From NCBI GenBank assembly GCA_021799085.1, contig JAJZBD010000001.1:1-64000 (forward strand): a DNA stretch of 64,000 nt, given 5' to 3'. Below, piece after piece: positions 56,450-64,000 of the stretch. The notes under the pieces are model-generated. The model had not been told where the DNA came from. It worked only from the letters and a program-made list of their open reading frames with translations, and made no database searches. Positions within the stretch are counted from its first letter, which is position 1; every line of letters begins with the position of its first letter. A program made the position numbers and the translations under genes. The DNA is from Nanobdellota archaeon (GTDB lineage: Archaea; Nanobdellota; Nanobdellia; Parvarchaeales; Parvarchaeaceae).

Positions 56450-57694
56450 TTATGTTAACTGCTTAAATAAAGCAGATAACGCCTCGTTTATTCCCGCCTC
56501 CTTTAATTTTGTTGGCTCGTTTGGATCTACTTTCGATAGGTCCTCAGCAACCGTCTGTACCAGTATTATTGCAGAATCCAAGTGCAGCTTTTCTCTTATT
56601 TCCTCCTTTTTAAGTGCACCATTAAGATCCGCTTTATTTGCAATCACTACTACAGGTAAACCATAAGTTTCTGTTTTCCTAAGCATTTCAACTGCTCTAG
56701 GAAATTGCTCAGGTTTAGTTGAATCCACTACAAGGAACACTCCAATGGCTTCTCCGCCGAGCATTTTAAGCAAAGGATCAAACCTTTCCTGCCCAGGTGT
56801 TCCAAACAAATCTGCGCGATAACCCTGAAAATCTACTGTTCCATGGTCTAAAGCTATCGTTCCGCCAAGTTTATCTACACTGACAGCGTTCTTAGAAGCA
56901 CTATGTATGAACGAACTTTTACCTGCATCCGTTGGCCCTGTAACTAGAATCTTAGGGAAGTAAACTTTTATTCCGCCAGGTTTTATTGCCTTGAATAGAA
57001 CAGATGAAAATGTCTGCTGTTTCTCTTCAACCCAATCGCACTTTAATACCGCAAAATACTGCCCAAAAATCACACGTTTTTCTATTCCTTTGACCTCTAT
57101 CGTGGAATTAACATTTGAAAGCAGTTTATCTACGTTTTGTTTTTCATAGCCCCAATCTGTGAAAAGAAGCACTGCTGCTGAGTCACTGCTTACAATTTCC
57201 TGTTTTATATCATTCATGAATGAAGCGGCAAATGAAAAGTCGAAGAAATCGGCAAGCAATGAAAATGAGTCTATTACAAGCAGACCATATCCATTACCAA
57301 TTTCCTTGATAACCTTTGTCTTTACTTCTTCCTTATCATAAGGGTTACTTATAACTTTTATGTGGTCCGTTTCGTCGGATTTTATGCCGGTTATCCCACT
57401 ATAAGCATCTATTATAAATAGATTGTCATTAGCTGGAAAATCGTATTCCTTCATGTCTGTAAGATAAGACTGTGGAGAGGTTCTATTCAGAAAAACAAGA
57501 ACTTTTACTCCAGAGGTTATATTCTTATGTATTATTTGATATCCAAATACTTCATTTCCCACCGATGGTGAAGCAGATATCAATACAATCTTTTTTGAAG
57601 GTATGCCTTTAAGCTGTTCGTCCAATTTAGCTATCCCAAAGTAAGGATCAAAATCCTTATCAGATACTCCGTCCAATCCTTTAAACTCTGCCAT
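56450..57694 (-). CDS. KaiC/RecA-like (degenerate Walker A) domain fused to Ras-like small GTPase
   Basis: N-terminus IPSKKIVLISASPSVGNEVFGYQI...GLLVIDSFSLLADFF; C-terminus VTGPTDAGKSSFIHS, DLFGTPGQERFDPLLKMLGGEAIGVFLVVD, VVVIANKADL. Confidence 0.88.
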   Translation of the reverse strand: MAEFKGLDGVSDKDFDPYFGIAKLDEQLKGIPSKKIVLISASPSVGNEVFGYQIIHKNITSGVKVLVFLNRTSPQSYLTDMKEYDFPANDNLFIIDAYSGITGIKSDETDHIKVISNPYDKEEVKTKVIKEIGNGYGLLVIDSFSLLADFFDFSFAASFMNDIKQEIVSSDSAAVLLFTDWGYEKQNVDKLLSNVNSTIEVKGIEKRVIFGQYFAVLKCDWVEEKQQTFSSVLFKAIKPGGIKVYFPKILVTGPTDAGKSSFIHSASKNAVSVDKLGGTIALDHGTVDFQGYRADLFGTPGQERFDPLLKMLGGEAIGVFLVVDSTKPEQFPRAVEMLRKTETYGLPVVVIANKADLNGALKKEEIREKLHLDSAIILVQTVAEDLSKVDPNEPTKLKEAGINEALSALFKQLT

Positions 57695-57730
57695 ATAATA
57701 AGATTATGGTGATTATTGCTTTTAAATATA

Positions 57731-58399
57731 TCATTCAAGCTCTTTAAACTCAAGCACTTCCTTGCTTGTACCAGAAAGCCTGAAATACCTTTTGCCATCT
57801 TCTAGCTTTAGATCTATTATTGCATCCGAGAGGTTTTTTATAGTTTCTATAACTTCTGGAGGATGCATAGCAATATCAATTGAAAATAAGGTAGTTATAC
57901 CTGCCAATTTGGCTTTGCCGCAAACAAACTGGAGAAATCTGTATACCGTTACAGGATTGTTGTATATCAATAGATTTGAAAGATTGTCAAATATGTTTAT
58001 TACCGGCTTTGCATCCTTTACAAAATCGCTGTTTGTGCTTGACAAGGAAACGGATAAACCTGTTAAATCCAAAGGCCCATTCAATATTTTTGCGTAGGAA
58101 TTGTCGGTAGCACTGGGCGAGTTTGTCCTGCTAAAATCATCCAATATCTTAAAGTCCTCTCCAAGGTAAGGAGTTATGTTTATCCCCCTGGAATTAAATT
58201 CATTTATTAAGTCGGAGTATGACTTAGAGGTTAATACATAGACTATCGCATTTTTTGATGAAAGGGCCGATTGAACAACTTTGTATATAAACTGCTCTTT
58301 TCCGGATTCTTTGTTTCCAAAAATAGAATACACTTTCCTGTAATCCAAACCATTGGTAAGCTCATCAAAATTCTTAAAACCAGTTTTTATTCCTTCCAT
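57731..58399 (-). CDS. KaiC/RecA-like ATPase with altered Walker A
   Basis: GIKTGFKNFDELTNGLDYRKVYSIFGNKESGKEQFIYKV; PVINIFDNLSNLLIY. Confidence 0.82.
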   Translation of the reverse strand: MEGIKTGFKNFDELTNGLDYRKVYSIFGNKESGKEQFIYKVVQSALSSKNAIVYVLTSKSYSDLINEFNSRGINITPYLGEDFKILDDFSRTNSPSATDNSYAKILNGPLDLTGLSVSLSSTNSDFVKDAKPVINIFDNLSNLLIYNNPVTVYRFLQFVCGKAKLAGITTLFSIDIAMHPPEVIETIKNLSDAIIDLKLEDGKRYFRLSGTSKEVLEFKELE

Positions 58400-58400
58400 A

Positions 58401-59012
58401 TTAAACCAACCTAACCTTCTTTGATTTTATTCCCATGGGGGAGCCGTCAATCTTCATTAGTATATCGACTGTTAATTGGTCTTCCTGTTTTGAAAAGTTT
58501 ATTTCCTCAAGCAAAGACTCGTTTGCAGGCATGTTTACGAAGGGGAAAAGATAATTTGAAAGGCTTTTAAAAAGCTCTTTCTTACCGTTCTTTTTGAGCA
58601 TTATAGAAACATTATCGCTCATATCCTGCGTTTCAACTATCTTGAAGTAATCGGTGTCAACCACTATATCTGTTATGCTGTCATGTGGCAAACCCTTGAG
58701 ATCTTCTATTACTGGGTCAATGTTCTCATCTGAGCCGAATTGCTTTGAAACCGATTTCTGCTGGTTATTCTCTACAAAATCAATAGTTAACTTTACAGCT
58801 TTAACAAGGAAAAGCCTCAATAAAATATTATAAATCTTATATATTTTTATGCTCAAAGGATGCTGAGCCTTTATCTTTATAACGCCATCTTTATATTCAA
58901 GGCCTATAGACACCTTTTTGTAGGTTATCAAACCACTTATCTTCGAAAGAGGCGTATTTTCTTCGTAAAAGCTCTTTAGTTCATTTACCGCATCAAAAAT
59001 ATCGATTTCCAT
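58401..59012 (-). CDS. Hypothetical protein, first gene of the KaiC/GTPase/Roadblock operon
   Basis: 203-aa ORF, 1-nt spacing to the KaiC-like gene. Confidence 0.7.
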   Translation of the reverse strand: MEIDIFDAVNELKSFYEENTPLSKISGLITYKKVSIGLEYKDGVIKIKAQHPLSIKIYKIYNILLRLFLVKAVKLTIDFVENNQQKSVSKQFGSDENIDPVIEDLKGLPHDSITDIVVDTDYFKIVETQDMSDNVSIMLKKNGKKELFKSLSNYLFPFVNMPANESLLEEINFSKQEDQLTVDILMKIDGSPMGIKSKKVRLV

Positions 59013-59050
59013 GTTATATAATGTACATTAAAGAATTTAAAATTGACATT

Positions 59051-59686
59051 TCAACCAGCACACGCTCCTGTAGGTGAACTTGCAGGGTCATAAAGTATTT
59101 TTTCATCGGGAGAGATGTTTACAGCATTTCCCGAGACTGATTCAATCACTGCAACGTACCCTGCGCACCCCGTGCTTTGATTGAACCACAATGAAATGTT
59201 TTTCCCAGTTTCTATAGCCACGTAGTTATTGTTAAGGTTCTTTGTATTTACCCAGTCAACGTACTGTTGATTGGTCATAACAATGAAACGAGTAGTTGTA
59301 GATGCATTGTATAACATGTGAACTTTGAACGTATCCGGTATTGTAAGGAAGGAATATGAATCCGGGCCTAAACTCGTGGGCTCATTCCATATTGTTATGA
59401 AAGGTTTGCCCTCAAAAAATGAGAATGGAAGGGCAGAAACATTCTGGTTATGTATGACCAAAGTGGAATTTGGATAATACGAAAGTATAGAACGGTTTAT
59501 TATTATGTTGACGCCGTTATTTGGCAAGCAGAACGGCCCTGAGTTATTCACTGCCAAAGTCTCATTTGAAAAATAACAGGAATTGAAAAGAACTATGTGC
59601 GTTTTAAACGCATAAAATATGGCTACAAGAATTATTATTAAAAATACTGCCATCAATACATTTGTCAAAGTATGTCTTTTCTTCAT
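59051..59686 (-). CDS. Membrane-anchored secreted protein
   Basis: N-terminal LTNVLMAVFLIIILVAIFYAF helix; Asn/Ser/Thr-rich extracellular part with several Cys. Confidence 0.6.
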   Translation of the reverse strand: MKKRHTLTNVLMAVFLIIILVAIFYAFKTHIVLFNSCYFSNETLAVNNSGPFCLPNNGVNIIINRSILSYYPNSTLVIHNQNVSALPFSFFEGKPFITIWNEPTSLGPDSYSFLTIPDTFKVHMLYNASTTTRFIVMTNQQYVDWVNTKNLNNNYVAIETGKNISLWFNQSTGCAGYVAVIESVSGNAVNISPDEKILYDPASSPTGACAG

Positions 59687-59748
59687 TTACTAAAAACAAA
59701 GTCAGTAAATAAAAAGCTTTGGATATTGTATTAGATTATAATTCAAGC

Positions 59749-60138
59749 TTACGGGCAGTTTATAATGCCTGAACCAGTTTGCGCACCTGTTCCTGCCGGT
59801 CCCGCTGCAGTAGTACCGTTGGACAACACTATTGTAACTGTGTCAGTTCCAGGTGGATCTGCCAAATTAGAGTAGCAATTATAAACTCCAGAACCAGAAG
59901 GATTGGCTACTGTATGCGAACACCACTGTTGAAAACCAAGACTTGCAGGGGTTGTAGTAGAGTAAGTTGAGCATGTTGCTGAGAAAGCTGAAAGAGTGGA
60001 ACTTGAAGGGGAGGCCGCGCCTAATCCCTTAAATCCACCCAATACAAATGTAATTAACAGAACTAGGATAAGCAAGCCTACTGCGATAAGTATTATTGTA
60101 TTAATAGGCAAACCCTGTGCTTTTCTGTTTGAAATCAT
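59749..60138 (-). CDS. Class III signal peptide/pilin-like protein
   Basis: MISNRKAQGLPINTIILIAVGLLILVLLITFVLGGFKGLG. Confidence 0.72.
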   Translation of the reverse strand: MISNRKAQGLPINTIILIAVGLLILVLLITFVLGGFKGLGAASPSSSTLSAFSATCSTYSTTTPASLGFQQWCSHTVANPSGSGVYNCYSNLADPPGTDTVTIVLSNGTTAAGPAGTGAQTGSGIINCP

Positions 60139-60265
60139 ATTTACATACTAAAATTGATACTATTTAAATATTTCTTTTTCCGGATAAATCCACAAATCAA
60201 AAGTTAAGCACCTTACTTATAAATTAAAGATTTATTAATCTAAACAGACATAAAATACACGTTAT

Positions 60266-60538
60266 ATGTATTTGAGCAGACTTGTCATAGATGCAGTAAA
60301 ACCCATCGGAGAGTACAGTATAATAGATCTAGCTAATGACATAGCAAAACATGTAAGGAATGGGGATGTTTTCATAAAGGTTGTAGAGGTAGACATACAT
60401 ACAGAAGGCTTAAAGGTAGTTATCGAAGGCTCAAAAATAAACTTTGAAGGCATACAGAAGGCCTTGAAGGACAGAGGAGCCGTAATAAACAGCTTAGATG
60501 AAGCCACAGTAAGTTCTAATGGAAAGAGCAAAAAGTAG
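60266..60538 (+). CDS. DUF211-family protein
   Basis: RLVIDAVKPIGEYSIIDLANDIAKHVRNGDVFIKVVEVDIHTEGLKVVIEGSKINFEGIQKALKDRGAVINSLDEA. Confidence 0.78.
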   Translation: MYLSRLVIDAVKPIGEYSIIDLANDIAKHVRNGDVFIKVVEVDIHTEGLKVVIEGSKINFEGIQKALKDRGAVINSLDEATVSSNGKSKK

Positions 60539-61070
60539 GTATGCAATACTGGGCTTAAGCGATGGATTGTTTCTGGGTTTAGGTATTTCACTGGGTATTT
60601 CAGTTTTCCACAGCTATCAGCTTACATTTGCATCCATTCTGTTAGTAGGAGTAAGCGGCTCGCTGTCCAATTTCTTCTCTGCTTATAACGCTGAAAATTT
60701 TGTGTTGGGCCAGCAGATGAAGGAATACAGAAAGATACTTTTTGCCAAAGAGTATGACCCTAAGAAGATTACAAAGCTAAAAAAAGCTAAAAATCTTAGA
60801 TATGCTGAGATAGGCTTTCTCTCCACGTTGTTAGGCAGTGTCATCGTACTTCTGCCTTACTTAGTATATTATTCTTTAAAGATAGCACAAAACGTTACAA
60901 CTAGCATTATTTCACTTGCTTTAAGTTTGGTGATACTTGCATTTATAGGAAGTTACTCTCAGGAAGAAAAAAGACAGAAGATAAAAGAAGGTCTAAAAAC
61001 CGCAGGCATAGGATTGCTTATAGCTGCAATAAGCGCCTTTCTAGGCGTATTGATAAACCTGTTTATTTAG
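60519..61070 (+). CDS. VIT1/CCC1-like integral membrane protein
   Basis: AILGLSDGLFLGLGISLGIS ... VSGSLSNFFSAYNAEN; 20-nt overlap with the DUF211 gene. Confidence 0.68.
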   Translation: MERAKSRYAILGLSDGLFLGLGISLGISVFHSYQLTFASILLVGVSGSLSNFFSAYNAENFVLGQQMKEYRKILFAKEYDPKKITKLKKAKNLRYAEIGFLSTLLGSVIVLLPYLVYYSLKIAQNVTTSIISLALSLVILAFIGSYSQEEKRQKIKEGLKTAGIGLLIAAISAFLGVLINLFI

Positions 61071-61848
61071 ATTTTGCAAGATCTGCCATCTTTGAATTGA
61101 ATTCTATCCCCTTTACGATTATTTCCTGGGCTTTTTCTCCGTTTATATCTATTTTTTCACCATGAAACAGCCTTTTCCCAAGCGTGAATATCTCATTGAA
61201 ATCATCAATTTGTTTCTTGTTTACCAACCCTCTCCCCTCTAGTTTCGAAAGCATTTCAGGTATAACTTCCGGGGATGGCGGTATATCCCCTTGCCGCATT
61301 ATTGCAGCCTGTGCAGAATTTACAACGGCCCAGTACACGTCTGTAACTACAGAAGCAAGTTTAAGCTTTGCGGAATTCATGTATAATTCACTTCTTGTTA
61401 GAGAAGCGTATATTGACTCCTCTGTAGGCTTTATCTCCCCCATGTTAAGCAAAGCCTGCAACGGTTCAAAATAACCTGTATCTATCAAAGGAACTCCGTA
61501 TTTCAGAACATTTACTGAAACGGGATCAGCAGCTATAACCCCACGCCAGAAGGCAGTCAAAGTTACAAAGTTTATGTGTAATTTAACTTGGCTTTCCTTT
61601 ACCAGCTTGTCAACATCCGAAAATATCAGAGACTGAACGGTTTCATCCAATTTATTTAAAACATCGTCCATTACTACCATTATGTCAACATCACTGTCTT
61701 CTGTTTCTTTGCCTTTGCTATAAGAACCGAATAAAACGATCGTTTTCATTACCTTTGGGTATCTTTCGAATATTCCCTTTGCAAACTTATAAGCTGCATC
61801 GTATCCCTTTAACTCCAAATGCCCCTTCTCATTGTTTTCTTCCATCAT
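61063..61848 (-). CDS. MNT-type nucleotidyltransferase fused to HEPN-like helical domain
   Basis: IVLFGSYSKGKETEDSDVDIMVV nucleotidyltransferase motif; C-terminal helical region with GKRLFHGEK. Confidence 0.75.
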   Translation of the reverse strand: MMEENNEKGHLELKGYDAAYKFAKGIFERYPKVMKTIVLFGSYSKGKETEDSDVDIMVVMDDVLNKLDETVQSLIFSDVDKLVKESQVKLHINFVTLTAFWRGVIAADPVSVNVLKYGVPLIDTGYFEPLQALLNMGEIKPTEESIYASLTRSELYMNSAKLKLASVVTDVYWAVVNSAQAAIMRQGDIPPSPEVIPEMLSKLEGRGLVNKKQIDDFNEIFTLGKRLFHGEKIDINGEKAQEIIVKGIEFNSKMADLAKSK

Positions 61849-63608
61849 GCCATTGGCGCCCCCGAAAAGCTTGAATTGCCTTTATTTTCCATGTAACCTC
61901 CCCCCGCGGCAGGGAATATGCCTGAAAAACCGCCATAGGGAAGCATATCCTGCTTCAACCCAAGATTGGAATAAGAGGAATAATCCCCAACTATAGAAGA
62001 ATAAGGCTGGCCTAAATATGAAGGCAAAGATACATAAGGTGTATTGCCATATAAAGGCGCACCCATGTATTGAAGCGATTGAACAGTTCCAGCTTCAAGC
62101 CCACCTAATCCTCCAAACACCTCCATTATTGCTGGAACATCTAGCCCTTTTTCCATCATTGCATCGTAAACCTCCTTTATGGGCGCGTTTCCTTGCCCCA
62201 AAGGGAGGTGACTGTCTTTGTTTCCCATATTGTCGTTCAAGTGATATCTTTTTAGATAATCTCCAGCCGCCTTTGCCATTTCAACTATGTCCTTGTCAGA
62301 ATACGGTTTACCAGTATTCGGATTTATGTAGGATTTAAAGACGTTTATATGCCCTATATCAAGGTTTATACCTATCAGGTCGCTGCTTATCTTTTCTGCT
62401 TCCTTAAGGGATAAACGCTGTTTTTCATGAAGCTCCTTTGCGAATTCCTCTCTTGCTATCCTTACTGCTTCTGCGGTGTCCCTTGGATCACTTAGTGACA
62501 TGTCGGGGGACATTGGATTTTCAACGAGTATCATTGGCTTTGATTCAGTATTATTATAAGAAAACATCGCAGCTTTAACTATTCCTTCGGCAGCGAGTTC
62601 GGGTGCCTTTTTGTCATAAGATACGAAACGATTTGGAAGGTTTTTTTCATCTATTTCAAGTTCTGCATACTTTTGATTAAGATTTTTAACCATTTCATCT
62701 ATATTCCCAATCTCTCTTTCAACCTTCTTAGATTCACTTCGATACTTGTTTAAGTCGTCGATGGCTATTTTTGGGTCATTTAATTTTGCCCTCAAATTCT
62801 CCATCTTAATTCCTAGCTCCATCTTTTGATATTCAAGATTCCTTAAGCTTATATTGAGGCTTGCTCTCTCTTGATTAAGCTGCTGTGATAAACTCTTTTT
62901 ATAAAGTTCAACTGAGCCTTCCGGACTAAGTATGACCTTACCATCATCAGAAACAAATCCAAGTTTTTTATTATCCTTGTTTTCAAACACTTTTTGATAA
63001 AAGCTTTCTCCGTATAAATCCTTAAACTTTTGCATCGCCAGTCTTTTTCTTTCTTCTTGATCTTTTACTTTGTTTGTATCAATTCCCAATTCAATCTCCT
63101 GCTTTGTAACTGGAATAACTTTGTTTTCCCTTTGGTCATAAACTGAATAAACTAGGCTTTTATCTGGATCTGAAAGATTGTCCGAAGAAGCATGAAAAAT
63201 AACTGGCATGTTCTGTCTACCTAGCTTTTTACTTATATCATCGGCAAATTCCAAAGCAGTGCTTATCTCTCTTTCAACAACATGTTCATATAGCTCGGAT
63301 TTGGCTTTGGATTGAGGCTCTATCCCTGAAAAGTTTATTGCCCAGGGAGCATGAACACTTAAATCAACATCATTTGTCTTTGCAAGATTTGCTATTGCTT
63401 CTCTTTCTGTTTTACTGATAGTGTCTGCGGCATTACCCTGCTCCCCACCAAGGCCATATACACTTGCTACATCTATTTCAACCATCCTTGCACCGCTCCT
63501 AAGGACCTTGGCAAACTCCTCTAACTGATTCCTCTCTCCGATAGAAACTCCAAACTGGACCTTATTGAAGGGGTCATTGAACTTACTGTTTAACATATAG
63601 TCTGTCAT
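61845..63608 (-). CDS. TIM-barrel (AP endonuclease 2/xylose isomerase-like) protein with coiled-coil insertion and Gly/Tyr/Pro-rich tail
   Basis: VQFGVSIG...MVEIDVASVYG, VDLSVHAPWAINFSG, IGINLDIGHINVF, YHLNDNMGNKDSHLPLGQGNAPIKEV, AIMEVFGG. Confidence 0.75.
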   Translation of the reverse strand: MTDYMLNSKFNDPFNKVQFGVSIGERNQLEEFAKVLRSGARMVEIDVASVYGLGGEQGNAADTISKTEREAIANLAKTNDVDLSVHAPWAINFSGIEPQSKAKSELYEHVVEREISTALEFADDISKKLGRQNMPVIFHASSDNLSDPDKSLVYSVYDQRENKVIPVTKQEIELGIDTNKVKDQEERKRLAMQKFKDLYGESFYQKVFENKDNKKLGFVSDDGKVILSPEGSVELYKKSLSQQLNQERASLNISLRNLEYQKMELGIKMENLRAKLNDPKIAIDDLNKYRSESKKVEREIGNIDEMVKNLNQKYAELEIDEKNLPNRFVSYDKKAPELAAEGIVKAAMFSYNNTESKPMILVENPMSPDMSLSDPRDTAEAVRIAREEFAKELHEKQRLSLKEAEKISSDLIGINLDIGHINVFKSYINPNTGKPYSDKDIVEMAKAAGDYLKRYHLNDNMGNKDSHLPLGQGNAPIKEVYDAMMEKGLDVPAIMEVFGGLGGLEAGTVQSLQYMGAPLYGNTPYVSLPSYLGQPYSSIVGDYSSYSNLGLKQDMLPYGGFSGIFPAAGGGYMENKGNSSFSGAPMA

Positions 63609-63660
63609 AGATTAGTATGGATAGTTATAAGATAAATGCTTTTTTATTGCTTTTTGCAAA

Positions 63661-64000
63661 TCAGCTTACATTGTAAACATACTTTGAAATTATAGCCGAT
63701 AAAGCATCTGTATCGTTATTTCCTACAATAAGATAACTTCCATCCTTTAGTTTCATTATTACATCGGTGCTGTTTTCTGATGCAACGTATGCTTTATCAT
63801 TGTTACTAAGTAAAAAACTGCCTGCATTTATATTTCCAATGCTTGTACCATCAGTTCTTACAGATAAGGTAAGATTACCTGTTTCTATATTGCCTATATA
63901 TGCTGATTCGATTTCATTAGAAGTTACATTAACGCTGCCACCATCTATGCTAGATCCAGATACATAGATATAGCCATTTCCTATTTTGACTGTGTATGGA
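63661..64000 (-). CDS. Beta-rich secreted/adhesin-like protein, C-terminal part (runs off right edge)
   Basis: Reverse-strand open frame PYTVKIGNGYIYVSGSSIDGGSVNVTSNEIESAYIGNIETGNLTLSVRTDGTSIGNINAG...ISKYVYNVS*. Confidence 0.6.
   Translation of the reverse strand, partial: PYTVKIGNGYIYVSGSSIDGGSVNVTSNEIESAYIGNIETGNLTLSVRTDGTSIGNINAGSFLLSNNDKAYVASENSTDVIMKLKDGSYLIVGNNDTDALSAIISKYVYNVS

Noticed and set aside
1-64000. CRISPR arrays, rRNA, insertion sequences
   Set aside because: No regularly spaced direct repeats, rRNA-like stretches, transposase motifs or terminal inverted repeats were found by reading.

Overview
Low-GC archaeal chromosome segment. Archaeal markers include aIF2-gamma, S6e, Alba, GatD/GatE, a Dph2-like protein, two FtsZ paralogs, a SecE/Sss1-type subunit, class-III-signal/pilin-like proteins, and tRNA genes without encoded CCA. 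The compact, overlapping genes, the pilin-like proteins with QAALDYLMSWGW-type N-termini and the acidophile-like gene content suggest a DPANN/ARMAN-type archaeon; this is inference. Main blocks: (1) a redox/envelope block (YedY/SUOX-like protein, MscS, duplicated DoxX-like protein, two tandem type-1 copper cupredoxins); (2) gluconeogenic PEPCK plus a maltodextrin/starch uptake and degradation island (MalE/F/G/K-like ABC transporter, GH13, GH31, two GH15); (3) two P-type H+-ATPase paralogs in opposite orientation, pyrG, and a 22-aa Cys-Gly repeat micropeptide absent from the ORF track; (4) a translation/cell-division operon (S6e, aIF2-gamma, PIN, Alba, FKBP, FtsZ, SecE with a long N/Q-rich extension); (5) informational genes (N-terminally truncated Dph2, EF-Tu/SelB-like pseudo-GTPase, GatDE, bacterial-type ThrRS, three tRNAs); (6) a four-gene operon of a conserved unknown, a KaiC-like pseudo-ATPase, a KaiC-like/Ras-like GTPase fusion and a Roadblock/LC7 protein, which is the best candidate here for an undescribed system; (7) a DUF211 + VIT/CCC1 pair; (8) an overlapping pair of a fused nucleotidyltransferase/HEPN-like protein and a TIM-barrel protein with a coiled-coil insertion. 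No CRISPR array, rRNA or recognisable mobile element was seen. All family assignments come from motif reading by eye; no database search was possible.
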